From the NCBI GenBank assembly GCA_963169455.1, contig CAUJDW010000053.1:1-33743 (forward strand): DNA of 33,743 bases. The letters are read 5' to 3'. The notes under the pieces are model-generated. The model did no database searches and was not told the DNA's origin. It saw nothing but the letters and a program-made list of their open reading frames with translations. The DNA comes from Bacteroidota bacterium. Its GTDB lineage: Bacteria > Bacteroidota > Bacteroidia > Chitinophagales > Saprospiraceae. Of the stretch, positions 15,214 to 23,290 are shown piece by piece (the first letter of the stretch is position 1; the number at the start of each line of letters is the position of its first letter). Made by a program: the position numbers and the translations under genes.

Positions 15214-16160
15214 AAAGAAGCAGAGATTTTACTGCTGTTTCCGATTTTTTAAAAGTGAATTTTTCCGCTCCGACCCACTGGCCTGGCTGGAACGTGCTGG
15301 TGTCAAAGACATTCCAAACGGACTTTTATTATCTGGTGGCCCGGGAAAAGGGCTCCATAACCGGCATCTGCCCCATTCACGAGGCGACACATAAAGGGTT
15401 TCTGAAAAAACAGTTTTCAGGGCAGTTCCATTTTATTCCATTCGGCGGGTGGGTTTTCAACCGCGATACGCACGTGGGCCCCGAATTTTTCCTCCGGGGT
15501 TTTCAAGCATCTATAGAAATCTGTACCCTTCCCTTACTGGAGGAGTTTCACTGCAGGTACGAGATTCCCAAGGCCAGAAAAAGAGCCACTTTAGTTGTGA
15601 GCCTGGAGCTTTCGGAAGAGGATTTGTGGAAATTCCTGAATCATACAGCCCGTAAGTATGTTAAGAAAGCGGTCAAATGTAACATCGGGGTGCAGTTGGC
15701 GTCTACCCCTGCCCATTTCAATGATTTTTACAACCTTTATGTCAACTCTTCCAGGCTGAACAACTTGCCTCTTCTGGGCCGGGATTTCTTTTCAGCGCTC
15801 ATGAGTGAGTGCCCGAATATTTCCCTGGATATCCTGATGGCGGAAAAAAATGGGGTTCAGCTGGCAAATTTGCTCATGATATCCGACAAGAATTACGCTT
15901 TCTCCTGGATGACCAACAATGGGGCAAAATCGATAAATGAAGGGCAGGGTGACCTGCTTTACTGGGAGTCTTTTAAACTGGCTAAAAGTAAAGGCTGCAG
16001 GTATTACGACCTGTGCCACATCGAGCCTGAAAGGCTGCCTCACATCTACCAGTTCAAAAAGAAATTTTCGAGAAACGAGTATCCGCTGCTCGAGATCACA
16101 CTGAAGCCATTGCTGTTCAGGGTGCTGAATAAGATCGTTCGCGAAAAAATACCGGAATGA
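15204..16160 (+). CDS. FemAB/GNAT-like acyl or aminoacyl transferase
   Basis: A 318-residue protein with the two-lobed GNAT layout of FemAB-related proteins found in polysaccharide clusters. Visible signs are the basic helix HTARKYVKKAVKCNIGV, the segment FNDFYNLYVNSSRLNNLPLLG (typical F-x-x-x-Y-x-x-x-x-x-R-x-x-x-P-x-x), and near the end the strand LLYWESFKLAKSKGCRYYDLC followed by LPHIYQFKKKFS. Classical FemABX enzymes transfer amino acids from aminoacyl-tRNA to peptidoglycan precursors. Exopolysaccharide homologues probably add an acyl or aminoacyl group to an amino sugar, and the preceding aminotransferase could supply that amine. Start ATG 15204 overlaps the upstream gene by 10 bp; the stop overlaps the next start. 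The exact donor is unknown. Confidence 0.7.
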   Translation: MDIERSRDFTAVSDFLKVNFSAPTHWPGWNVLVSKTFQTDFYYLVAREKGSITGICPIHEATHKGFLKKQFSGQFHFIPFGGWVFNRDTHVGPEFFLRGFQASIEICTLPLLEEFHCRYEIPKARKRATLVVSLELSEEDLWKFLNHTARKYVKKAVKCNIGVQLASTPAHFNDFYNLYVNSSRLNNLPLLGRDFFSALMSECPNISLDILMAEKNGVQLANLLMISDKNYAFSWMTNNGAKSINEGQGDLLYWESFKLAKSKGCRYYDLCHIEPERLPHIYQFKKKFSRNEYPLLEITLKPLLFRVLNKIVREKIPE

Positions 16161-16825
16161 GCCTGCGCCTGCTATTGGGGTATTACAAACACCTGCTGAA
16201 GAAAAGCCTGGTGCAAACGGCCCGCATAACGAAATGGAGGATGCGCGGGGTGTATATTGCCGAGGGTTGTTTTATCGGAGAAAATGTGGGCCTGGACAAC
16301 ACGGCCCAGATCAGGGCGCATTCCAAATTGTTTCAGCATGTCATCCTGGGCCCTGGCGTGAAAATCGGCGATTACTGCATGCTTTCCAACATCAGGGTGG
16401 GGGAGAACTCGGCGATAGAGAACGGGGTGATTTGCACCGGGCATGGCAAAGGCAGCATAGTCATTGGCAGGGAATCCTATATCGGGCTTTCAGCAGTGCT
16501 CGACTGGAGCGATGACATCCGGATCGGCGACTTTGTGCACATCGCCGGGCCTTCGACGGGGATTTGGACCCACAGCAGCGCGCAAGCCTGCCTCAGCAAT
16601 CTTCCCCTGGACTATAAGGGAGTGGAATTCCGCCCCACTTCGCCCGTCATCGTGGAAAACAACGTATATATCGGCGGGAACTGCACCATTTATCCTGGCG
16701 TGACCATCGGGCGCCACTCTATTGTCGCCCCCAACTCGGCGGTCACCAAAAATGTCGAACCCTATTCTCTGGTAGGAGGGGTTCCGGCAAAGATGATCAG
16801 GCGAATTTCCAATATTCCGGCATGA
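16157..16825 (+). CDS. Hexapeptide-repeat (left-handed beta-helix) acetyltransferase
   Basis: A 222-residue protein rich in imperfect [IV]-G-x-x-x-x hexapeptides (VGLDNTAQI; VKIGDYCMLSNIRVGENSAIENGV; VYIGGNCTIYPGVTIGRHSIV). The C-terminus SLVGGVPAKMIRRI is the usual end of Maa/NodL/WbbJ-type O-acetyltransferases. It should acetylate a sugar of the repeat unit or a nucleotide sugar from acetyl-CoA. WlbB, the N-acetyltransferase of the WlbA pathway, also has this fold and cannot be excluded. It is coupled by ATGA overlaps on both sides. Confidence 0.85.
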   Translation: MSLRLLLGYYKHLLKKSLVQTARITKWRMRGVYIAEGCFIGENVGLDNTAQIRAHSKLFQHVILGPGVKIGDYCMLSNIRVGENSAIENGVICTGHGKGSIVIGRESYIGLSAVLDWSDDIRIGDFVHIAGPSTGIWTHSSAQACLSNLPLDYKGVEFRPTSPVIVENNVYIGGNCTIYPGVTIGRHSIVAPNSAVTKNVEPYSLVGGVPAKMIRRISNIPA

Positions 16826-18351
16826 CGAAAACCTACGGTTTTCCGGTAGAAGCGGCGGCCAAAGGCCAGCCCGCTCCCGTAGCGGCTGCGGCGGATAAGG
16901 GTTGGCGCGACATCGTACGGCTCACCCTGCTGATGGGCATTACTTTTGCGTCGGTGTACTATGCCCCGATTTCAGCCAACAGGCTCGTTTTTCTGGCTTT
17001 TTTGCTACTGGCCTACCGGTCGAAGGATGATTACCTGTGGCTGGCCTGGTTTTTCATCATCAACGACGCTCCCGGGCGGCTGTTTTCCGCCGAAGGGCTC
17101 CTGGACCACCGGATTCCGCTTTACCCCCTGGCGGCAGGGGCGAGCATCGAGTTTCAGGAACTGTTTGTCTTCATGTACATCGCGAAGGCCTTTTTCGGGG
17201 GGCAGCGCCTGGAATATATATTCAAAAGGGCTTTTACGGTTTTTTTCATCATACTCGGCATTTTCCTGCTGTATTCCGTTTTGCTGGGGCTGAGCATGAA
17301 GAACGGCATCCAGGCCTTCAAATATCTGATCCCCTGGGCCTGGATTTTTATCATCCCCTACTACCTGCGCAGCCCGGAACAGATTGAAAAGGCCAGCCGC
17401 CTCCTGTTTCCCTTCGTGTTTCTGGCCCTGGCGCTGCAGATCCACACCTTCGTCACGGGAAAGTACCTGGACCACATCCTGCGGGGTGAGAAGTTCATTT
17501 TCAACCTGGCGGTCGATGAGAGCTCCGAGGTGTCCAGAGTCTGGGCTTCCGTATTCATACTGTTGTACTGTTCGGCCCAGGCGCTTTTTTACATGGCGGC
17601 CCGGGAAAAAATTTTCAGGTACAACTATCTGGCCGCCATCGTATTCTGTTCGGTTGCCTCCATTTTTCTTTCCGCAACGCGCGGCTGGATGCTGGGCATC
17701 GGCTTCCTGGCTGCCGCCTCGGTATTTCAGATGAGCAAAAGCGGCAAAATACACCGGATGATCAACCTGGCGCTGGCTTCGGTGGCCGTTGTTTTCATCC
17801 TGCAATGGAGCTTCCCGCTGGTGCGCCACCAGTTCGACGCTGCCCTGGAGCGCTTTTCCACCCTGAAGCTGCTGGCTTCCGGCGACATAACGGCCGGGGG
17901 CACGCTGAAGCGGATCGATGTGCGGGGTAAAAGGGTGCTGCAGGCCTTCAACGAGAACCCCGTTTTCGGCTGGGGTGTGTCCGACACCTATTTCGAATAT
18001 GCCGACGGGCACGTCGGGCCGCAGAATATCCTGCTGAACGTAGGGGTTGCCGGCTTTGTTTACCTCAACCTCCTGTACGTATTTCTGTGCCTGAAGGTCT
18101 GGGCTTTTTCCCAGGAAAAAAAGGTTCGCGCCAAATGGGGAGGGGCGCTCATCATCTATGTGCTGGCGCTTGTCACCATCTTCATCATCCATGGCAGTTC
18201 CACGCAATTCTGGGGTTACGTCATGCAATTTGAACAAACCGAGAAGATCATCACTTTCAGCTTCCTCTTCGCATCCGTCAATGCCCTGGTCGCCTCAGTG
18301 TACCGGGGAGAAGGGGAGACTGGGAGAGTGGGAGAGGGGGAGACGAGGTGA
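16822..18351 (+). CDS. O-antigen polymerase/ligase-type membrane protein (Wzy-like)
   Basis: A 509-residue polytopic protein with roughly ten or more hydrophobic helices, for example VFLAFLLLAY, FTVFFIILGIFLLYSVLLGL, LLFPFVFLALALQI and IIYVLALVTIFIIHG. The loop NENPVFGWGVSDTYFEYADG, followed by GPQNILLNVGVAGFVYL, matches the Wzy_C pattern NP-x-x-G-x-G...N-x-x-L-x-x-x-x-x-x-G. Such proteins polymerise lipid-linked repeat units at the periplasmic face; a ligase role is also possible but the adjacent wzx and Wza/Wzc genes favour polymerase. The last 15 residues (RGEGETGRVGEGETR) come from a purine-rich direct repeat and are hydrophilic, unlike anything conserved in the family. No other polymerase candidate is in the window. 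Confidence 0.82.
   Translation: MTKTYGFPVEAAAKGQPAPVAAAADKGWRDIVRLTLLMGITFASVYYAPISANRLVFLAFLLLAYRSKDDYLWLAWFFIINDAPGRLFSAEGLLDHRIPLYPLAAGASIEFQELFVFMYIAKAFFGGQRLEYIFKRAFTVFFIILGIFLLYSVLLGLSMKNGIQAFKYLIPWAWIFIIPYYLRSPEQIEKASRLLFPFVFLALALQIHTFVTGKYLDHILRGEKFIFNLAVDESSEVSRVWASVFILLYCSAQALFYMAAREKIFRYNYLAAIVFCSVASIFLSATRGWMLGIGFLAAASVFQMSKSGKIHRMINLALASVAVVFILQWSFPLVRHQFDAALERFSTLKLLASGDITAGGTLKRIDVRGKRVLQAFNENPVFGWGVSDTYFEYADGHVGPQNILLNVGVAGFVYLNLLYVFLCLKVWAFSQEKKVRAKWGGALIIYVLALVTIFIIHGSSTQFWGYVMQFEQTEKIITFSFLFASVNALVASVYRGEGETGRVGEGETR
18306..18344. repeat. Purine-rich 15-bp direct repeat at the wzy 3' end
   Basis: GGGAGAAGGGGAGAC (18306-18320) recurs at 18330-18344 with one mismatch, 24 bases apart. 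It encodes the doubled GEGET at the end of the polymerase. Confidence 0.6.
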
Positions 18352-18360
18352 CACCTGGGC

Positions 18361-18463
18361 AAACCCTCTAACTTGAAACCCTGTAACTTGAAACCCTGTA
18401 ACTTGAAACCCTCAAACTTGAAACCCTCAAACTTGAAACCCTCAAACTTGAAACCCTCTAACT
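18361..18463. repeat. Tandem 15-bp repeat, about seven copies
   Basis: Six full units of AAACCCTSWAACTTG (positions 8-9 are CT, GT, GT, CA, CA, CA in order) at 18361-18450 with no spacing, then a seventh that decays after AAACCCTCTAACT. The run fills the gap between wzy and wzx, starts 10 bp after the wzy stop, and has no unique spacers. Confidence 0.9.
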
Positions 18464-18514
18464 CCTGATCCTTCCCCGCCCATTCCCGGCAACTATCAGG
18501 ATCAGCCGGGTAAA

Positions 18515-18545
18515 AACGAGGAACGAGGAACAAGAAACAAGGAAC
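18515..18545. repeat. Heptamer tandem repeat before the wzx start
   Basis: AACGAGG, AACGAGG, AACAAGA and AACAAGG follow each other without gaps (18515-18542), then AAC. The last copy contains AAGGA about 11 bases before the TTG start and may act as a ribosome binding site. Confidence 0.7.
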
Positions 18546-18554
18546 CATTAAAAA

Positions 18555-20048
18555 TTGCTCAAGCAGCGCTTTGTCATACAATTCGGGTCTCAGTTTGGCA
18601 TAAAGGTGCTGGGCATGGTGGCGGGCCTGGTAGTTGCCAGGATAGCGGGCCCGGAGGTGGTGGGGGTCATTGCCTTTGGCACGGCCTATATTTCGATCTG
18701 GGGGTTCATCACCGGTTTGTTCGGCACCGGCCAGATAAAGCTGATCTCGGAGGGGAAACCCATGGCGGATTCGCTGGCTACCTATTCCTGGCTGCAGGGC
18801 GGCAGCCTGTTGCTGTACACCTTATGCGTCCTGGGTTTATTTGCCTTTCAGAAGGTGTTCTTCGAGGGGTATTTTGAGAGCAGGGAGCATGAGATTGTCA
18901 TTGTCATTCTGCTCCTGGCGAACGTGGCCGACCAGTTGTTGTTTTTCGGCAATACGACCTTTACCGCCACGCTGGAGCAGGCCAAGGCCAACCTTCCGCT
19001 GGTGCTGAAGGCCATCCTGTATCACGGCGCCCGGGTCGCCGTTGTTTTCCTGGGAATGAAAGCCATAGGGCTGGCCGCCGTGAACCTGGCCAGCGGGCTG
19101 CTGGTGCTGCCCCTGGCCTGGCGGCTGATCAGGAGGCTGGAGTTTGGCCGTATCAGCAGGGAACTGGTAAGGGAACACATCAAATACGCGGCGCCCATTC
19201 TGCTGATCGTCATCATCAACGCCATTATGGAATATGCCGACAAACTGATACTGGCTCATTACACCGACACTAAAGAGCTGGGTTATTATTCCGTCGCATT
19301 TTCGCTTGGAGGCATGTTTCTGCTGGTGGCCAACTCGGCCGGCGCCGTCTTTTTCCCCCTTTTTTCCAATTTGATCTCCCAAAAGGACTGGGCAGCGGTA
19401 AACCGGAAGATCGATGTTTTTCAAAAATTCATTGCCCTCTTTCTTTTTCCGGCCGTTTGCCTGCTGGTTATCATCGGCTCGCCATTTCTGATCACGCTGA
19501 TCGGTGAGCAGTATCGGCCCAGCGTCATCCCTTTTCAGGTGCTGCTGCTGGCAACCTATTTCTCGATCTTCGGCATGCCTTATGGCAACATCATTACCGG
19601 CATGGGCAGGTTTTACATCAATGCGCTGATCAATTTTATCTGCCTGGGCGTGTTCCTCGCCTGCATTTATTTTCTGGTCAATCCCGCCTACCTGGGCCTG
19701 GGCGCGGCGGGCATCGCCATCAACCTGCTGATCCTGAATTTCGTCCGCAACCTGTTGTGCATCTTTTATTCATTCCGCATCGGGGAGATAACGATAAAAG
19801 CTTCTGTGTTTCTGCCCTATCTGGCCATTGGGGGCCTTTCCTGGCTGTTTTTTCACTTCGCGCCCCTTTTCAGCGAATGGCACGCGCTATGGTGGCTGGC
19901 CGTGAGCCCGCTTTACCTGGCCGTCGTTTACCTGGCGCTTTATCTATTGGGCTTTCTCACGCAGGACGAGATCAGGCGCTTCATGGATGTCGTCAATCTG
20001 AAAAAATCCTATGCCTATATGAAGAACGAACTTGGGGGTAAATCATGA
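18555..20048 (+). CDS. Polysaccharide flippase (Wzx-like, MOP superfamily)
   Basis: A 497-residue membrane protein of the polysaccharide-transporter family, with about 12-14 hydrophobic helices. The N-terminal helix VIQFGSQFGIKVLGMVAGLV, followed by VARIAGPEVVGVIAFG, is the standard first segment of these flippases. It should move lipid-linked repeat units from the inner to the outer face of the cytoplasmic membrane for Wzy. The start is TTG 18555: a stop (TAA) lies two codons upstream in frame and the first in-frame ATG would remove half of helix one. An AAGGA sits about 11 bases upstream inside a heptamer repeat. The stop overlaps the next start (ATGA). Confidence 0.88.
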   Translation: MLKQRFVIQFGSQFGIKVLGMVAGLVVARIAGPEVVGVIAFGTAYISIWGFITGLFGTGQIKLISEGKPMADSLATYSWLQGGSLLLYTLCVLGLFAFQKVFFEGYFESREHEIVIVILLLANVADQLLFFGNTTFTATLEQAKANLPLVLKAILYHGARVAVVFLGMKAIGLAAVNLASGLLVLPLAWRLIRRLEFGRISRELVREHIKYAAPILLIVIINAIMEYADKLILAHYTDTKELGYYSVAFSLGGMFLLVANSAGAVFFPLFSNLISQKDWAAVNRKIDVFQKFIALFLFPAVCLLVIIGSPFLITLIGEQYRPSVIPFQVLLLATYFSIFGMPYGNIITGMGRFYINALINFICLGVFLACIYFLVNPAYLGLGAAGIAINLLILNFVRNLLCIFYSFRIGEITIKASVFLPYLAIGGLSWLFFHFAPLFSEWHALWWLAVSPLYLAVVYLALYLLGFLTQDEIRRFMDVVNLKKSYAYMKNELGGKS

Positions 20049-21355
20049 AGGGCTCTGAGAACCAGGCTGCCCAAAAACGGCAAAAGCACATTATTAGGCA
20101 GGGGGAAAGGTTGAAAGTGATATACGTCATGAGCCACCCTCCGGCTTATGATGCCTATGAAGAGGTAAAGGATACGCGTCCCCGGGCCAACTGGGATACG
20201 GCCAATGGCCAATGGGTGGGAATATGGGGTTACGAATGGGCCGACCTGCTGGGGAACAGCATACTGGCCAATGTCCCCAATGTGGATTTTGAAGTCTGGC
20301 AGCCGGACCCCCGGGCGGATAAGGCCTATTCGCACCGGTTTGAAAACAACCTCTGCCACAGGCTGTTCCCGGCCAGGGTCAGGCATACGCTTTACAAGCC
20401 CGTCATCTATTCGAGGGAAATCCTAGAGCAGTTGGAGCTGGAGCAAAAAGAGCACCGGATACTGATTCAGACCGACGTGGTGCCCCAGCTCAGCTGGCTG
20501 GTCAGGCCCAACAGGCATCTGAAGATAATCGGCACTTACCACGGCAGCATTCAACTACCCGGCAGGCAGATATTCAGGCTCAGGAAAAACGTTCTGAGGT
20601 ATTTTTCCCTCTTTTTCGAGCAGCGCGCCCTGAACAGTTTCATTTCCGATTACAGCCTGATCACCTACCAGAACGACGCCAACCTGGCTGACCTCAAAAG
20701 CATTTACAAAGGCCATATCCGGAAGATCACCATGGGCGTCGATTTCGGCTTGTTCAGGCCGCTGGACAAACAGGCCTGCCGCAGCGCACTGGGGCTGCCT
20801 TCTGATAAAAAGATATTCCTGACGGTCGGCCGAATGAACGAACTCAAACAGAATGACAAAGTCATCGAGGCCTTTGCCGCTCTGGACGATGCCCCGGGCT
20901 TCCTGCTCATCATGGTAGGGCGCTCCGACAGCCCGGGTTATATGGATCGCCTGCGCAAACTGGCCGGACCCCTGGCCGCCAGCAACAAGGTGCTTTTTAC
21001 CGGTTACAAAAGAGGGGAAGAACTGGTTCGGTATTACAATGCAGCCGACCTTTTCATCATGAGCTCCACAAACGAGGGCGGGCCGGTGACCAGTATGGAA
21101 GCCATCGCCTGCGAGGCGCCGGTTTTGTCCACCCGCACCGGTTACGTGGCCGAACTGCTGGAAAGCTACGGCCGCGGGCGCCTGACGGGAACCCGTGATT
21201 ATGGCGAGTGGGCAGATATCATCGCCGCATACCTGAAGGGAGAGATGGAAATACCCCTCTTCAACCGGGAAACCGCCAAAGCCGAGTTTTCCTGGGAGGC
21301 CATCGCAGGGAAATTCGCCCAGGTTTACCAACTGCTGGCCGAAGAGCAAGGCTGA
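20045..21355 (+). CDS. Glycosyltransferase family 4
   Basis: A 436-residue GT-B glycosyltransferase. The N-terminal core begins LKVIYVMSHPPAYDAYE near residue 22. The Glycos_transf_1 domain starts at KIFLTVGRMNELKQNDKVIEAF, and the nucleotide-sugar motif is EGGPVTSMEAIACEAPVLST, the E-x7-E pattern of retaining GT4 enzymes. It adds one sugar of the repeat unit at the inner membrane. The start at ATG 20045 overlaps wzx; a TTG at 20111, just before KVIYV, would give a more usual GT4 N-terminus, so the first 22 residues may not be translated. Confidence 0.87.
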   Translation: MKGSENQAAQKRQKHIIRQGERLKVIYVMSHPPAYDAYEEVKDTRPRANWDTANGQWVGIWGYEWADLLGNSILANVPNVDFEVWQPDPRADKAYSHRFENNLCHRLFPARVRHTLYKPVIYSREILEQLELEQKEHRILIQTDVVPQLSWLVRPNRHLKIIGTYHGSIQLPGRQIFRLRKNVLRYFSLFFEQRALNSFISDYSLITYQNDANLADLKSIYKGHIRKITMGVDFGLFRPLDKQACRSALGLPSDKKIFLTVGRMNELKQNDKVIEAFAALDDAPGFLLIMVGRSDSPGYMDRLRKLAGPLAASNKVLFTGYKRGEELVRYYNAADLFIMSSTNEGGPVTSMEAIACEAPVLSTRTGYVAELLESYGRGRLTGTRDYGEWADIIAAYLKGEMEIPLFNRETAKAEFSWEAIAGKFAQVYQLLAEEQG

Positions 21356-21362
21356 GTGGCGC

Positions 21363-21380
21363 GCGGGCCTGTAAGCCCGC
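21363..21380. repeat. REP-like palindrome after a glycosyltransferase gene
   Basis: GCGGGC (21363-21368), a 6-base loop, GCCCGC (21375-21380). It starts eight bases after the stop codon and shares the GCGGGC-CTG core with repeats at 10254, 31657 and 33569. No T-run follows. Confidence 0.55.
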
Positions 21381-21426
21381 CTAACACCTGAAAAGTTTTC
21401 ATTTCCACTCTTTTAACAGAAAACTG

Positions 21427-22350
21427 ATGAATTTGAAAAGAACAGCTCAGCGCCTGATAGGCAGGTTGCCGCACATCGGCAAAGCCTATACGGAGAACCT
21501 GCAGTTCAGGCAAAACTCCTGCTTTCCCGCCGGGCATTTCTATTCGCCCATCATCTCCGTCGATGAGATCAAAAAAAAGGAAGGCAAAATCTGGGAAAAA
21601 GAAGAAGCGGAGGGCGTCAGCGGGATACGCCTGAACACGGACAGGCAGCTGGCCCTGCTCCGCGAACTCTCTGCCTATTATGAAGAGATGCCGTTCAAAG
21701 CCGGGCAGCAGGATGGCATGAGGTTTTTCTTCGAGAACGAGTTTTACTCCTATACTGATGGCATCGTGCTGTATTCCATGATCAGGCACTTCAGGCCGAA
21801 AAGGATCATCGAGATCGGCTCCGGTTTCTCCTCCGCCCTCATGCTGGATACCAATGACTTTTTCTTCGGCGGCGAAATCAAAATGACTTTCATCGAACCC
21901 TATACGGAGCGCCTATGGTCGCTGATGAGCGAGGAGGACCTGGAAAAACAAAGCGTAATCCAGAGCGATGTCCAGGCCGTGCCCCTGAGCATTTTCGAAG
22001 AACTGGAAGCGGGCGATTTCCTGTTCGTCGACAGCACGCATGTCGTTAAAACCGGCAGCGATGTGAATTATATCCTGTTCGAAATACTGCCCGTGCTCCA
22101 AAGCGGTGTGCTCATTCATTTTCACGACGTTTTTTACCCCTTCGAATACCCCCGGGAATGGGTGATGCAGGGCAGAAACTGGAACGAAGACTACTTCCTC
22201 AGAGCCTTCCTCATGTACAACGACAAATTCGAAATACGGCTTTTCACCGACTATATCCAGAAACTTCACCAGGAGGGCTTCAAGGATATGCCGCTGAGCC
22301 GCAAGGAATCGGGGGGAAACCTGTGGCTGGAAAAAACCCGACAAAAATAA
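21427..22350 (+). CDS. Class I SAM-dependent methyltransferase
   Basis: A 307-residue protein with SAM-binding motif I at RIIEIGSGFSSALML (about 126-140), an acidic end-of-strand region at MTFIEPYTERL, and GDFLFVDSTHVVKTGSDVNYI, which is the DxxH region of Methyltransf_24-like enzymes. It probably O-methylates a sugar hydroxyl of the repeat unit. The first 100 or so residues are not part of the catalytic fold and I do not recognise them. It is preceded by a 71-bp gap with a REP-like palindrome and followed after 7 bp by a GT2 gene with a GTG start. Confidence 0.75.
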   Translation: MNLKRTAQRLIGRLPHIGKAYTENLQFRQNSCFPAGHFYSPIISVDEIKKKEGKIWEKEEAEGVSGIRLNTDRQLALLRELSAYYEEMPFKAGQQDGMRFFFENEFYSYTDGIVLYSMIRHFRPKRIIEIGSGFSSALMLDTNDFFFGGEIKMTFIEPYTERLWSLMSEEDLEKQSVIQSDVQAVPLSIFEELEAGDFLFVDSTHVVKTGSDVNYILFEILPVLQSGVLIHFHDVFYPFEYPREWVMQGRNWNEDYFLRAFLMYNDKFEIRLFTDYIQKLHQEGFKDMPLSRKESGGNLWLEKTRQK

Positions 22351-22357
22351 GATTAAA

Positions 22358-23290
22358 GTGAACAATCCCAAAGTTGTTGTCCTCATCCTCTCCTACAATG
22401 GCATCAGGTATCTGGAAGATGCCGTCCCTTCCTATCTGGCCAATGACTACCCCAACTTTGAGGTGGTTGTCATCGACAACGGCTCAACGGATGGAACGGA
22501 AGAGTATGTGCGCCGCAACTGGGCGGAGGTTTTTGTGCTCCGCACGGAGAAAAACCTGGGTTATTCAGGCGGTTTCAATTTTGGCCTCGATCATGCCTTC
22601 AACCGCCTGGGAGCCGATTACGTGCTGATAACGAACAATGACGTGGTGGCCGACAGGCAGGCAGCCAGCGCCCTGGTATCCGCAGCGGAAACAGACCCGC
22701 AGATCGGTTTTGTCTCGGGCAAGGTCTATTACCACGACCGGCCGGATACCCTGCAGACCGTGGGCAAGTACGAAGACCCCATCCGCTGGAACGGAGAGCA
22801 CATAGGGGGCAGGATGAGGGATGAAGGGCAGTTCGAACATATTGCGGAGCGGATATTCGTGGACGATATCTTCATGCTCGTCAGCCGGGAGGTGTACAGC
22901 AGGGCCGGGGGGTACGACACCACCTTCCGCTTTCAGGCGGAAGAATTCGACTGGCAGGCGCGCGCAAAACAAATGGGCTTCAAGGTGTTCTATACGCCGA
23001 AGGCAAAGATATGGCATAAGGAAAGCATGACCATCGGCAAAAATTCCGCTTTCAAGGCTTTCTACGATGCCCGAAACCCCATGCTGGTCATATTGAAGCA
23101 CCGGCCGCCCGACTATTTCCGGCGCTATTTCTGGCGCCACTTCAGGAGAGGCGTATTTCGCACTTCCCTGGTGCAACTGAAACAGTTGCGCCCCTGGGTG
23201 GGGCTCCGCATCTGGCAGGGCTTCCTGTCGGGGATATACTGGGGGCTGAGGAACAAACAATTCACCCTTCGGCATTTTATCAATGTCTGA
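22358..23290 (+). CDS. Glycosyltransferase family 2 (rhamnosyltransferase-like)
   Basis: A 310-residue GT-A enzyme starting at GTG 22358. Motifs in order: VVVLILSYNGIRYLEDAV, VVIDNGSTDGTEEYV, KNLGYSGGFNFGLDHAF, and the metal-binding DYVLITNNDVV. The order and the N-x-G-x-x-x-G-N/F-x-G segment are typical of the GT2 group that includes rhamnosyltransferases. The C-terminal basic helices (RRYFWRHFRRGVFRTS) probably hold it to the membrane. It adds a sugar to the lipid-linked repeat unit. The end overlaps the next gene by 8 bp. Confidence 0.9.
   Translation: MNNPKVVVLILSYNGIRYLEDAVPSYLANDYPNFEVVVIDNGSTDGTEEYVRRNWAEVFVLRTEKNLGYSGGFNFGLDHAFNRLGADYVLITNNDVVADRQAASALVSAAETDPQIGFVSGKVYYHDRPDTLQTVGKYEDPIRWNGEHIGGRMRDEGQFEHIAERIFVDDIFMLVSREVYSRAGGYDTTFRFQAEEFDWQARAKQMGFKVFYTPKAKIWHKESMTIGKNSAFKAFYDARNPMLVILKHRPPDYFRRYFWRHFRRGVFRTSLVQLKQLRPWVGLRIWQGFLSGIYWGLRNKQFTLRHFINV

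Noticed and set aside
18361-18463. Possible CRISPR array
   Set aside because: The 15-bp units are directly adjacent with no spacers, and no cas genes are present.
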